From Rhizobium aethiopicum (GTDB taxonomy: Bacteria > Pseudomonadota > Alphaproteobacteria > Rhizobiales > Rhizobiaceae), in assembly GCF_014197535.1 (NCBI RefSeq), contig NZ_JACIFV010000005.1:62001-126000 (forward strand): 64,000 nt of DNA. Direction: 5' to 3'. Each line of letters starts with the position of its first letter. Position 1 is the stretch's first letter. The notes beneath the pieces are model-generated. The model worked only from the letters and a program-made list of their open reading frames with translations. It ran no database searches and was not told the DNA's origin. Positions 55,591 through 64,000 of this stretch are shown in pieces. The position numbers and the translations under genes were made by a program.

Positions 55591-56524
55591 TTACCCTTTC
55601 GCCCTGCCGGGTGCGATAAAGGCGTTGATCGTCGCCTCGTCATGGCCGGCTTCGCGCAGGAAGCGGCCGGCGAATTCGATTGCAGGGCTTCTCAATGCAT
55701 CGTCCGGCCGGATCAGGTGAAAAGCGACATGGGAATCGAGGGTGCGCTGTGACACTGCGACGACGCGCCCGGCGGCAAGCGCGGCATCCGACAGCGGCGG
55801 CCGTGCAAGCGCAATGCCGAGCCCTTGCGCGCAGGCATCGACCACCAGATTGTAATCCTCGAAGCGTCGGTCCTGGCCACGCGGCGTATAGTCGACGCCC
55901 TCACGCGCAAGCCAGCGACGCCAGCCCTCGATATTGGAGTCGTGAAGGATCGGCAGATCGAGCAGCGAAAGCGCATCCGAGCGTTGCCCGAGTCGTGCTG
56001 CCATCGCCGGTGAGGCGATCGGAAAAGATTTCTCCTGCCAGAGCGGCAGGGCGCGCACGCCCGCCCATGGTCCCTTGCCGCAGCGGATGGCAAGGTCCGT
56101 GCCCTCACCGAAATCCGCCAGGCGGTGTTCGAGCGTCAATTCGACATGCAGCCCATTTCCTTCGAGCTTTGCCAGGCGCGGAAACAACCATAGAGAGGCG
56201 ACGGACGGAGTAACGGAAAGGCGCACCACCGCCTTGGTCGGCCGTGGCAGCCAGCGCTCGCCGGTGTTGCCGAGCAGGGAAAGGGCTTCCTCGGCACGGG
56301 CGAAACCGCATGCCCTCCGGGGTGAGGCGCACACCGCGAGCCTCACGCGCGAAGAGCCGCACACCCATCCAGCGCTCGAGCCGCGAGACCTGCCGCGATA
56401 CGGCGCCATGGGTGATTCCGCTTTCCTCGGCCGCGGCCGAAAACGATCCGAGCCGGGCGGCGCGAGCAAAGGTCTCGAGCGTATCGAGCGGTGGGAGCAC
56501 TGGCGAGCTGTGAACCATGTGCAC
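55591..56524 (-). pseudogene. LysR-type regulator (GcvA-like), frameshifted
   Basis: The first frame gives [40 protein letters not shown] and RLFAREARGVRLTPEGMRF, a normal LysR HTH. The second continues ARAEEALSLLGNTGERWLPR and the complete effector domain ending FIAPGRAKG. The break is at about 56303-56306: one extra T in TTT (GMRF then CGCCC) shifts the frame. Repaired it would be about 310 residues. Divergent from an EamA exporter gene that it probably controlled. Either a recent mutation or a sequence error. Confidence 0.85.
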
Positions 56525-56603
56525 ATTTGATCATCGATTGCGGTGCTTTTCAAGCATGCATCGAAAGCCTAATTCGTTGTCGCACGCACAGATGGAGGCG
56601 AAA

Positions 56604-57509
56604 ATGAGCATGGCGGCAAGCGCACCGGTTTCGGCCAAACAGCAAGGCGGCTTCGACCTGATCGCCTTTGCCGCGATTGTCGTCACCATCCTCTTCTGGG
56701 CCTCTTCCTTCGTGGTGATCCGTATCTGTCTCGGACCGCTGACGCCGATCGAACTGGCAACGGCCCGTTATGTGGCGGCAGGCGTCCTCGCCCTTGTCTA
56801 CCTAGCCATCTACCGGCCGATGCCGGAAAAGCGGGATTTCCTCCGCCTGTCGGTCGCTGCCGTGCTCTTCATCGCCGCCTATGCGGTTCTCCTGAACACC
56901 GGCGAGCAGACCGTGGCGGCGGGACCGGCGAGCTTCATCATCAATACCATGCCGGTCTTCACCGCCCTGATTGCCACATTCGTGCTCGGCGAGCGCTTTG
57001 GCCTCTGGGGCTGGGTTGGCACCGCGGTTTCCTTCGGCGGCGTGGCGCTGATCGCCGTCGGCTCCGACGGCGGCTTCAAGCTCGATCCGAACGCTGTGCT
57101 GATCCTCGGTGCAGCGCTCTGCTCGGCGATCGCCAGCGTGTTGCAGAAACCGCTGCTCGCTCGCCTGCCGGCGCTTGCCGTCACCGCCTGGATCCTGCTG
57201 ATCGGCTCCGTTCCGCTGTTTCCGGCCGTCCCATCGACGATCAGCGCGCTGGCCGCGGCGCCGGCAGAGGTCAATTGGGGCGTTGCCTATCTTGTCATCT
57301 TCCCGACTGCGATCGGTTATCTCACCTGGGCCATCGCGTTGAAGCGGCTGACGGCCGCGCGCGCCTCGAATTTCCTCTACGGCGTCCCGCCGGTCGCAAC
57401 GCTGATCGGGTTCGTCTGGCTGGGCGAGGCGCCGACGGCACTGGGTGCTGCCGGCGGCGTCATGGCGATCCTCGGCGTGCTCGTCGTCAACGTGATGCGG
57501 AAACGATAG
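56604..57509 (+). CDS. EamA/DMT-superfamily transporter
   Basis: 301 residues with ten membrane segments in two EamA repeats. The first ends near [22 protein letters not shown] and the second has [28 protein letters not shown], with the family's G-E-x-P motif. Exports or imports small metabolites such as amino acids. ATG 56604 has GGAGG about 7 bases upstream. Divergent from the frameshifted LysR gene, so probably its target. Confidence 0.9.
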   Translation: MSMAASAPVSAKQQGGFDLIAFAAIVVTILFWASSFVVIRICLGPLTPIELATARYVAAGVLALVYLAIYRPMPEKRDFLRLSVAAVLFIAAYAVLLNTGEQTVAAGPASFIINTMPVFTALIATFVLGERFGLWGWVGTAVSFGGVALIAVGSDGGFKLDPNAVLILGAALCSAIASVLQKPLLARLPALAVTAWILLIGSVPLFPAVPSTISALAAAPAEVNWGVAYLVIFPTAIGYLTWAIALKRLTAARASNFLYGVPPVATLIGFVWLGEAPTALGAAGGVMAILGVLVVNVMRKR

Positions 57510-57580
57510 GTGCATCGCACTGCCGCCATATTAAGGTGACGAAGTCGGCTCGCTGACAAATAGGCATTGCGCCGCCGTTC

Positions 57581-57601
57581 GCTTTCTTTAAAAACGAAAG
57601 C
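57581..57601. promoter_or_regulatory. Dyad before glpR, candidate GlpR operator
   Basis: GCTTTC / GAAAGC with a 9-base A/T centre, 19 bases upstream of the glpR start codon. It contains TTTC/GAAA half sites like those of DeoR-family operators. Inference. Confidence 0.45.
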
Positions 57602-57619
57602 AGATCGAAAGGGGCGCCG

Positions 57620-58393
57620 ATGTTCTTGACCGACCGACAAACTGAAATCGTGTCAATTGCGAAATCGAGCGGCAGGGTTCTGGTCGAGGAGCTTGCCTCC
57701 CGTTTTTCGGTGACGCCGCAAACAATCCGCAAGGATCTGAACGATCTCTGCGATGCCCAGGTGCTGACACGCATCCATGGCGGTGCGACATTCCCGAGCG
57801 GGACGGAGAACGTCAAATATGAGGCGCGGCGGCAGATCGCCGCTTCCGAGAAGCAGGCAATCGGTATGGCGGCGGTCGAGCTGATCCCGAGCGGAGCCTC
57901 GCTTTTCATCAACATCGGCACGACGACCGAAGCGGTGGGTGAGGCGCTCGCCAATCACCACGAGCTGATGGTCATCACCAATAATATCAACGTCGCCAAC
58001 AGGTTGCGTCTCTTTCCGGCTATCGAGGTGGTGATTGCCGGCGGCGTCGTGCGTGGCTCGGACGGCGGCATCGTCGGCGAAGCGGCGGTCGATTTCATCC
58101 GCCAGTTCAAGGTCGATTACGCCGTCATCGGCGCATCGGCGATCGATATCGACGGCGCGCTCCTCGATTATGATTTTCGCGAAGTGAAGGTCGCTCAGGC
58201 GATTATTGCCAATGCCCGCCACGTTATTCTGGTTGCCGATTCGACGAAATTCGAACGCACCGCGCCGGTTCGGATCGGCCAGCTTTCCCAGGTCCATACC
58301 TTCATCACCGACCAGTGTCCGGTGCCGTCGATCCGCAATCTCTGCCTCGAAAACAATGTGAAGCTGATCGAAACGAACAGCAGATCGCGTTAG
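57620..58393 (+). CDS. glpR: DeoR-family regulator GlpR
   Basis: 257 residues. N-terminal DeoR HTH (TDRQTEIVSIAKSSGRVLVE, then RFSVTPQTIRKDLNDLCDAQ, with the R-x-D-L-N-x-L-x recognition helix) and a C-terminal sugar-binding DeoRC domain (FINIGTTTEAVGEAL, VIAGGVVRG, then DFREVKVAQAII). It is the first gene of a glycerol cluster, so a glycerol-3-phosphate-responsive repressor is likely. SD AAAGGGG lies 9 bases before the ATG. Confidence 0.93.
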   Translation: MFLTDRQTEIVSIAKSSGRVLVEELASRFSVTPQTIRKDLNDLCDAQVLTRIHGGATFPSGTENVKYEARRQIAASEKQAIGMAAVELIPSGASLFINIGTTTEAVGEALANHHELMVITNNINVANRLRLFPAIEVVIAGGVVRGSDGGIVGEAAVDFIRQFKVDYAVIGASAIDIDGALLDYDFREVKVAQAIIANARHVILVADSTKFERTAPVRIGQLSQVHTFITDQCPVPSIRNLCLENNVKLIETNSRSR

Positions 58394-58400
58394 GTCATGC

Positions 58401-58461
58401 GAATGGAACAAACATTCGTTTGACATTCACATTCCTTTCGTTTTAACTGTTATCACTTTCG
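58401..58461. promoter_or_regulatory. TTTCG-rich region before glpD, candidate GlpR sites
   Basis: GAATG / CATTC dyad at 58401-58418, then repeats of CATTCGTTT, CTTTCGTTTT and ACTTTCG (58413-58461). DeoR-family operators often contain repeated TTTCG elements. A promoter between glpR and glpD is thus likely. Confidence 0.5.
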
Positions 58462-58514
58462 CAATCGCGCAGATTTTGTGCGATGCGAAATCAGCAGTGG
58501 GCTCGGAGGGGCAA

Positions 58515-60029
58515 TTGGGCCGGGAGATACACGACATATTCGTCATCGGCGGCGGCATCAACGGCTGCGGCATTGCGCGCGACGCCGTCGGGCGCGGCTA
58601 TTCCGTCGCGCTGGCGGAGATGAACGATTTCGCCTCCGGCACCTCGTCCGGAGCCACCAAGCTGATCCATGGCGGCCTGCGTTATCTCGAGCATTATGAA
58701 TTCCGCCTGGTGCGTGAATCGCTGATGGAGCGCGAGATCCTCTGGGCGATGGCGCCGCACATCATCTGGCCGCTGCGCTTCGTATTGCCTTATCATAAGG
58801 GCGGCATTCGCCCCGCCTGGCTGATCCGGCTCGGCCTCTTCCTTTACGATCATCTCGGCGGCCGCAAGCTACTGCCGGCGACGTCGGTGCTCGACATGCG
58901 CAGGGATCCGGCCGGCAAGCCGCTGAAGGCGCTGTTCACGAGAGCATTCGAATATTCCGACGGCTGGGTCGATGATGCCCGCATGGTCGTGTTGAACGCC
59001 CGCGACGCTGCCGACAAAGGGGCGACGATCATGCCGCGCACCAAAGTGGTGTCGGCGCGACGGGAGAATGGTCTCTGGCACATTGACACGACCGATACGG
59101 TCACTGGCCGCAATGACAGTCATCAGGCCCGCATGCTGATCAATGCCGCCGGTCCCTGGGTCGATCATGTCATCCGTTCCGCCTTCGGCCAGAACGGGGC
59201 CCACCACGTTCGTCTCGTTCAGGGTAGCCATATTATCGTCAGGAAGAAGTTCGACGACCCTCGTGCCTATTTCTTCCAAAATCCCGACAATCGCATCATC
59301 TTCGCCATCCCCTATGAGGGCGACTTCACCCTGATCGGCACCACCGACCGCGACTACACCGCCGATCCCAAGGATGTGCGGATCTCCGAGGAGGAGACCG
59401 TCTACCTCTGCAACGCGGCTTCGGAATATTTCAAGGAGCCGGTTCGGCCTGAGGACATCGTCTGGACCTACTCGGCAGTCAGGCCGCTTTTTGACGACGG
59501 CGCCTCGAAGGCGCAGGAGGCGACCCGCGATTATGTGCTGAAGCTGGAAGGCGAGGGCGGGGCTGCGCCGCTGCTCAACGTCTTCGGCGGCAAGCTCACC
59601 ACCTATCGCCGGCTTTCCGAACATGCGCTGGAGAAGATCGGCGCCGCGATCGGTGTCAAGGGTGCTCCTTGGACGGCCAAAAGCCATCTGCCCGGCGGCG
59701 ACTTCCCGGTTCGTGGCTACGAGGCGGAGGTCGCCGGTTTGAAGCGGCGCTATCCGTTTCTTGCCGATGCACACGCCCGCCGGCTGGTGCGCCGCTACGG
59801 CACGCGGGCTGCGGCGCTGCTCGGCGCTGCTCGCGGCCTTGAGGACCTCGGGCGGCTGTTCGGCGGCGATCTTTACGAGACCGAGGTCAAATATCTCGTC
59901 GAGCATGAATGGGCCCGGCACGCCGAAGACGTGCTGTGGAGGAGAACAAAGGATGGTCTGCGCCTTTCGAAGGAACAGGCTCAGTCACTGGAGGAGTACA
60001 TGGCTGCCATACCGGCGATGGCCGGATAA
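58515..60029 (+). CDS. glpD: Glycerol-3-phosphate dehydrogenase GlpD
   Basis: 504 residues. Aerobic FAD-dependent enzyme oxidising glycerol-3-phosphate to dihydroxyacetone phosphate, at the inner membrane, feeding quinones. FAD-binding DIFVIGGGINGCGIARDAVG at the N-terminus, NDFASGTSSGATKLIHGGLR with the FAD/substrate loop, GDFTLIGTTDRDY, and FGGKLTTYRRLSEHALEKI near residue 375. The TTG at 58515 has GGAGGGG 5 bases upstream and gives the family's normal start; TTG 58476 would add 13 residues. Only 43 bases to glpS. Confidence 0.95.
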   Translation: MGREIHDIFVIGGGINGCGIARDAVGRGYSVALAEMNDFASGTSSGATKLIHGGLRYLEHYEFRLVRESLMEREILWAMAPHIIWPLRFVLPYHKGGIRPAWLIRLGLFLYDHLGGRKLLPATSVLDMRRDPAGKPLKALFTRAFEYSDGWVDDARMVVLNARDAADKGATIMPRTKVVSARRENGLWHIDTTDTVTGRNDSHQARMLINAAGPWVDHVIRSAFGQNGAHHVRLVQGSHIIVRKKFDDPRAYFFQNPDNRIIFAIPYEGDFTLIGTTDRDYTADPKDVRISEEETVYLCNAASEYFKEPVRPEDIVWTYSAVRPLFDDGASKAQEATRDYVLKLEGEGGAAPLLNVFGGKLTTYRRLSEHALEKIGAAIGVKGAPWTAKSHLPGGDFPVRGYEAEVAGLKRRYPFLADAHARRLVRRYGTRAAALLGAARGLEDLGRLFGGDLYETEVKYLVEHEWARHAEDVLWRRTKDGLRLSKEQAQSLEEYMAAIPAMAG

Positions 60030-60071
60030 GGCGGCGTGTGGTCCCCGCTGCGTGGAGGCACGGGAATCGGA

Positions 60072-61169
60072 ATGCTGGAACTGCGAAACGCCGCCAAGAT
60101 GGTAGGCGCGGACTATCACATCTATCCGACCGATCTGGTCCTTGAGCGGGGTACGCTGAATGTCCTGCTCGGTCCGACGCTGTCGGGCAAGACGTCGCTG
60201 ATGCGGCTGATGGCCGGGCTTGATCGTCCGACTGCCGGCTCCGTCCATTTCGACGGCGCCGATGTCACCGGCATGCCGGTGCAGAAGCGCAACGTCGCCA
60301 TGGTCTACCAGCAGTTCATCAATTATCCGGCGCTGACCGTATACGAGAACATTGCCTCGCCGATGCGCATCTCGGGCAAGGATGCTGCCACGATCGACCG
60401 CGAGGTGCGCAAGGCGGCCGAGCTTTTGAAGCTGACGCCCTATCTCGACCGCACGCCGCTCAATCTGTCCGGCGGCCAGCAGCAGCGCACCGCGCTTGCA
60501 CGCGCACTCGTCAAGAATGCCAGCCTCGTGCTGATGGACGAGCCGCTCGCCAACCTCGATTACAAGCTGCGCGAAGAACTGCGTGAGGAACTGCCGAAGA
60601 TCTTTGCCCAATCCGGCGCGATCTTCGTCTATGCGACGACCGAACCGTCCGAGGCGCTCCTGCTCGGCGGCAATACGGCGACATTGAACGAAGGCCGGGT
60701 AACCCAGTTCGGGCCGACCATCGATGTTTACCGCCGGCCCGCCGACCTCGCCACCGCAGGCATCTTCGCCGACCCGCCGCTGAACACGCTCGACGTCACC
60801 AAATCCGGCAATGTCTTTACGCGGCCAGGCGGAGCCGCACTTCCGGTTCCCCCGCATCTGGCTGCCGTGCCGGACGGGCCGGTGACCGTCGCTTTTCACC
60901 CGCATCATCTCGGCTTCAAGCCGCAGACGGACGACGCAGCCCGTTTGCAGGCGCGCACGCTGGTGTCGGAGATCACCGGCTCTGAGAGCTTCGTCCACCT
61001 GGACTATGACGGCGTGCGCTGGGTGATGCTCGCGCATGGCATTCACGACATCGATCCGGACGTCGAGATCGAGGCTTTTCTCGACACGCGCCACCTCTTG
61101 GCCTTCGGCGGCGACGGCCGCGCCATCGCCACGGTCGGCCACGCTGCCGCTGCAGTCGCAAAGGCATAG
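60072..61169 (+). CDS. glpS: Glycerol ABC transporter ATP-binding protein GlpS
   Basis: 365 residues. ATPase of the CUT1/MalK-like group with the C-terminal OB-like (TOBE) part. Walker A GPTLSGKTS, Q-loop VYQQFINY, signature LSGGQQQRTALARAL and Walker B SLVLMDEPLANLD are present. The H-loop histidine position reads YATTEPSEAL, so the switch histidine is missing. This fits a role as one partner of a GlpS-GlpT heterodimer. ATG 60072 is used. Named after the rhizobial glpSTPQUV glycerol transporter. Confidence 0.93.
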   Translation: MLELRNAAKMVGADYHIYPTDLVLERGTLNVLLGPTLSGKTSLMRLMAGLDRPTAGSVHFDGADVTGMPVQKRNVAMVYQQFINYPALTVYENIASPMRISGKDAATIDREVRKAAELLKLTPYLDRTPLNLSGGQQQRTALARALVKNASLVLMDEPLANLDYKLREELREELPKIFAQSGAIFVYATTEPSEALLLGGNTATLNEGRVTQFGPTIDVYRRPADLATAGIFADPPLNTLDVTKSGNVFTRPGGAALPVPPHLAAVPDGPVTVAFHPHHLGFKPQTDDAARLQARTLVSEITGSESFVHLDYDGVRWVMLAHGIHDIDPDVEIEAFLDTRHLLAFGGDGRAIATVGHAAAAVAKA

Positions 61170-61178
61170 GAGAGTCCA

Positions 61179-62249
61179 ATGGCACGCATTACGCTCGACC
61201 ATATCCGCCACGCCTACGGAGCCAATCCGCAGACCGAGAAGGATTATTCGCTCAAGGAAGTCGACCACGAGTGGAACGACGGCGGCGCCTATGCGCTGCT
61301 CGGTCCTTCCGGCTGCGGCAAGACCACGCTGCTGAACATCATCTCGGGTCTGCTGCAGCCCTCGCATGGCCGCATCCTCTTCGACGGCAAGGACGTGACG
61401 AACCTGTCGACGCAGAGCCGCAACATCGCCCAGGTCTTCCAGTTTCCGGTCATCTACGACACGATGACCGTTTACGACAATCTCGCCTTCCCCTTGCGCA
61501 ACCGCGGCGTGGCGGAAGCCGATGTCGACCGGCGTGTCCGCGACATTCTCGAGATGATAGATCTTGCCGGCTGGGCCAAGCGCAAGGCGCAAGGGCTGAC
61601 GGCGGACCAGAAGCAGAAGATCTCGCTCGGCCGCGGCCTGGTGCGCAACGACGTCAACGCCATCCTGTTCGACGAGCCGCTGACCGTTATCGATCCGCAC
61701 ATGAAATGGGTGCTGCGCTCGCAGTTGAAACGGCTGCACAAGCAGTTCGGCTTCACCATGGTCTACGTCACCCATGACCAGACTGAGGCGCTGACTTTCG
61801 CCGAGAAGGTCGTCGTCATGTATGACGGCCAGATCGTTCAGATCGGCACGCCCGCCGAACTTTTCGAGCGGCCGAGCCACACCTTCGTCGGCTATTTCAT
61901 CGGTTCGCCGGGTATGAACGTCATGCCGGCGCAGATTGACGGCAGCGCCGTCAAGGTCGGAGACGAGGTGCTGGCGCTCGATTACGCGCCGAAGACTACA
62001 GGCAGCTCCAAGACCGAACTCGGCATCCGCCCGGAATTCATCCGCCTCGGGCGGGAAGGCATGCCGGTCAGCATCACCAAGGTCGAGGACATCGGTCGGC
62101 AGAAGATCGTCCGCGCCCGCTTCGCCGGACAACCGATTGCGATCGTCGTGCACGAGGATGCTGACATCCCCACGGATGCCCGCGTCACTTTCGATCCGTC
62201 CGCCATCAGCATTTACGCCGACAGCTGGCGTGTCGGCAGGGAGGCCTGA
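61179..62249 (+). CDS. glpT: Glycerol ABC transporter ATP-binding protein GlpT
   Basis: 356 residues. The second ATPase. Walker A GPSGCGKTT, Walker B AILFDEPLTVIDP and H-loop VYVTHDQTEAL are canonical, but the LSGGQ signature is replaced by LTADQKQK before ISLGRGL. Thus its own signature cannot complete a canonical site, complementing GlpS. The C-terminal TOBE region (ELGIRPEFIRLGREG) is normal. The name refers to the rhizobial ABC gene, not to the E. coli glycerol-3-phosphate antiporter GlpT. Confidence 0.93.
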   Translation: MARITLDHIRHAYGANPQTEKDYSLKEVDHEWNDGGAYALLGPSGCGKTTLLNIISGLLQPSHGRILFDGKDVTNLSTQSRNIAQVFQFPVIYDTMTVYDNLAFPLRNRGVAEADVDRRVRDILEMIDLAGWAKRKAQGLTADQKQKISLGRGLVRNDVNAILFDEPLTVIDPHMKWVLRSQLKRLHKQFGFTMVYVTHDQTEALTFAEKVVVMYDGQIVQIGTPAELFERPSHTFVGYFIGSPGMNVMPAQIDGSAVKVGDEVLALDYAPKTTGSSKTELGIRPEFIRLGREGMPVSITKVEDIGRQKIVRARFAGQPIAIVVHEDADIPTDARVTFDPSAISIYADSWRVGREA

Positions 62250-62252
62250 GCC

Positions 62253-63119
62253 ATGCAGAAGACGTGGAACAACAAAGCCTGGTTTCTGGTCCTGCCGGTG
62301 CTGCTGCTCGTCGCCTTTTCGGCCGCCATCCCGCTGATGACCGTCGTCAACTATTCGGTGCAGGATACGTTCGGCAACAATGAGTTCTTCTGGGCAGGCA
62401 CTGACTGGTTCGTCCAGACCCTGCATTCCGATCGCTTCTGGGAAGCGCTCGAGCGCAACTTGCTCTTCTCCTTCATCATCCTGGCGCTGGAAATTCCGCT
62501 CGGCATCTTCATCGCGCTCAACATGCCGAAGAAGGGTATCGGCGTTCCGGTCTGCCTCGTTCTGATGGCGCTGCCGCTGCTCATTCCGTGGAATGTCGTC
62601 GGCACCATCTGGCAGGTTTTCGGACGCGTCGATATCGGCCTGCTCGGCCATACGCTCGACGGGCTCGGCCTCGATTACAACTACGTCCGCGATCCGGTCG
62701 ACGCCTGGGTCACGGTCATCGTCATGGATGTCTGGCACTGGACGAGCCTCGTCGTGCTGCTCTGCTATGCCGGCCTCGTATCGATTCCCGACGCCTATTA
62801 CCAGGCCGCCAAGATCGACGGCGCCTCGCGCTGGTCCGTATTCCGCTACATCCAGCTTCCGAAAATGAAACGGGTGCTGCTTATCGCCGTTCTCCTGCGC
62901 TTCATGGACAGTTTCATGATCTATACCGAGCCCTTCGTCGTCACCGGCGGCGGCCCCGGCAACTCGACGACCTTCCTGTCCATCGATCTCGTGAAGATGG
63001 CCGTCGGCCAGTTCGATCTCGGCCCCGCCGCGGCGATGTCGATCATCTACTTCCTGATCATCCTGTTGCTGTCATGGATCTTCTACACGGTCATGACCAG
63101 CAGCGACGCCAACGCCTGA
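62253..63119 (+). CDS. glpP: Glycerol ABC transporter permease GlpP
   Basis: 288 residues, six membrane segments. Binding-protein-dependent permease: the EAA motif is visible as YYQAAKIDGASRWSVFRYIQLP, the coupling helix to the ATPase. It starts 3 bases after the glpT stop. N-terminal segment WFLVLPVLLLVAFSAAIPLM. Typical MalF-like fold of smaller size. Confidence 0.94.
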   Translation: MQKTWNNKAWFLVLPVLLLVAFSAAIPLMTVVNYSVQDTFGNNEFFWAGTDWFVQTLHSDRFWEALERNLLFSFIILALEIPLGIFIALNMPKKGIGVPVCLVLMALPLLIPWNVVGTIWQVFGRVDIGLLGHTLDGLGLDYNYVRDPVDAWVTVIVMDVWHWTSLVVLLCYAGLVSIPDAYYQAAKIDGASRWSVFRYIQLPKMKRVLLIAVLLRFMDSFMIYTEPFVVTGGGPGNSTTFLSIDLVKMAVGQFDLGPAAAMSIIYFLIILLLSWIFYTVMTSSDANA

Positions 63120-63133
63120 GAAAGGAGAGATCC

Positions 63134-63961
63134 ATGGGTTCGACGATGAAATACAAGCCCGCCGGGAACCTCTCATGGGTGGTCACGACGCTCTACATCG
63201 TCTTTCTGCTCCTGCCGATCTATTGGCTGATCAACATGAGCTTCAAGGAGAATGCCGAGATCACCGGCGCCTTCTCGCTCTGGCCGCAAAACCCGACGCT
63301 CCGGAACTATACCGTCATCTTCACCGATCCGTCCTGGTATAGCGGTTACATCAATTCCATCATCTACGTGGTGATGAACACGGTCATTTCAGTGCTTGCG
63401 GCGCTGCCGGCGGCCTATGCCTTCTCGCGCTACCGCTTCCTCGGCGACAAGCACCTGTTCTTCTGGCTGCTCACCAACCGAATGGCGCCGCCGGCCGTCT
63501 TTGCGCTGCCCTTCTTCCAGCTCTATTCCGCCTTCGGCCTGATCGACACCCATATCGCCGTGGCGCTTGCCCACTGCCTGTTCAACGTGCCGCTGGCGGT
63601 CTGGATCCTCGAAGGCTTCATGTCCGGCGTGCCGAAGGAGATCGACGAGACCGCCTATATCGACGGCTACTCCTTCCCGCGCTTCTTTGTGAAGATCTTC
63701 ATGCCGCTGATTGCGAGCGGGATAGGTGTCGCCGCCTTCTTCTGCTTCATGTTCTCGTGGGTCGAACTGCTGCTGGCCCGCACGCTGACGACGACCGCGG
63801 CAAAGCCGATCTCGGCGATCATGACGCGCACGGTTTCGGCGGCCGGCATGGACTGGGGTGTACTGGCGGCAGCCGGCGTGCTGACCATCATTCCCGGCGC
63901 ACTCGTTATCTATTTCGTTCGCAACTACATCGCCAAGGGCTTTGCCCTGGGCCGCGTCTGA
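63134..63961 (+). CDS. glpQ: Glycerol ABC transporter permease GlpQ
   Basis: 275 residues, six membrane segments, MalG-like. EAA motif: EIDETAYIDGYSFPRFFVKI. The frame continues upstream to 62588, but ATG 63134, with AAAGGAGAG 6 bases before, is clear. The C-terminal end is FALGRV. Named by position in the rhizobial glpSTPQUV operon; it is not a glycerophosphodiesterase. Confidence 0.94.
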   Translation: MGSTMKYKPAGNLSWVVTTLYIVFLLLPIYWLINMSFKENAEITGAFSLWPQNPTLRNYTVIFTDPSWYSGYINSIIYVVMNTVISVLAALPAAYAFSRYRFLGDKHLFFWLLTNRMAPPAVFALPFFQLYSAFGLIDTHIAVALAHCLFNVPLAVWILEGFMSGVPKEIDETAYIDGYSFPRFFVKIFMPLIASGIGVAAFFCFMFSWVELLLARTLTTTAAKPISAIMTRTVSAAGMDWGVLAAAGVLTIIPGALVIYFVRNYIAKGFALGRV

Positions 63962-63974
63962 GGAGGAGACGGTC

Positions 63975-64000
63975 ATGAATTTTTCCTGGATGGCCTGGAC
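63975..64000 (+). CDS. glpU: Start of probable glpU (DUF2160), cut by window
   Basis: Only the first eight codons and two bases are present (MNFSWMAW...), preceded by GGAGGAGA. This start and position match the small two-segment DUF2160 membrane protein GlpU that follows glpQ in rhizobial glycerol operons. Inference from order. Confidence 0.7.

Noticed and set aside
59985..62738. 917-residue minus-strand open frame opposite glpS-glpT-glpP
   Set aside because: Antisense shadow of GC-rich codons; lacks a family pattern, and the plus strand has three motif-complete genes.
61179..63961. glpT/glpQ as E. coli-type glycerol-3-phosphate antiporter and glycerophosphodiesterase
   Set aside because: The proteins are an ABC ATPase and an ABC permease; the names follow the rhizobial glycerol operon.

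Overview
This window looks like chromosomal DNA of a Rhizobium of the etli/leguminosarum group. The evidence is the GC-rich coding pattern, a probable LpxQ lipid A oxidase, rhizobial intergenic palindromes, DUF1127/DUF992/DUF1328/DUF6665/DUF2934 small proteins typical of Rhizobiales, and a glpR-glpD-glpSTPQ(U) glycerol operon of the rhizobial ABC type. It was read by eye only, so family assignments rest on recognisable motifs and no database search was run.

Layout. 1-25.3 kb is mostly core: the end of an L,D-transpeptidase, probable lpxQ, glycolate oxidase glcDEF with a divergent LysR regulator, a NUDIX hydrolase, a PiT phosphate transporter, rsmE, gshA, a DUF937 protein, DUF1127 and LysR genes, a TetR regulator, a MAPEG protein, guaB, a Tat-type metallo-beta-lactamase-fold gene with a frameshift, a DHA2 exporter, a VOC protein, rlmE and a Ppx/GppA phosphatase with a long basic N-terminal extension. 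An O-antigen ligase-like gene sits between rlmE and the VOC gene, flanked by a direct repeat that duplicates the 3' end of rlmE.

25.5-36.5 kb begins at tRNA-Gln(CTG) and is accessory. It holds small secreted or orphan proteins, an intact SNase-like thermonuclease plus relics of others, a degenerate tRNA-Ser, several genes broken by single-base indels (a zinc-ribbon membrane protein, a secreted repeat protein, an ATP-dependent DNA ligase), a membrane-anchored SASA/sialate-O-acetylesterase-like protein, an unassigned anchored protein and a methyltransferase. 36.9-43.3 kb is a nucleotide-sugar/O-antigen block: fcl, gmd, a membrane-bound WbpM/WreV-type NDP-HexNAc 4,6-dehydratase and a second O-antigen ligase-like gene that is a close paralogue of the one at 21.4 kb, including its upstream region.

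43.6-57.5 kb returns to mixed chromosomal genes: DUF2934, a GntR regulator with uxuA, a TetR-controlled HlyD/DHA2 tripartite-type exporter (RmrAB/EmrAB-like), an aldose 1-epimerase-like protein, an ABC-F ATPase, DUF1328, DUF992, a GNAT acetyltransferase, and a frameshifted LysR gene divergent from an EamA exporter. 57.6-64.0 kb is the glycerol operon. GlpR represses, GlpD oxidises glycerol-3-phosphate, GlpS/GlpT are two ATPases with complementary degenerate motifs, GlpP/GlpQ are permeases, and glpU is cut by the window end.

The most interesting signals are the rlmE 3'-end duplication around the inserted O-antigen ligase paralogue, the asymmetric GlpS/GlpT ATPase pair, the repeat hairpin placed directly before the DUF1127 ribosome binding site, and a series of single-base, often homopolymer, frameshifts. 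The frameshifts are either gene decay or sequence errors and should be checked first.
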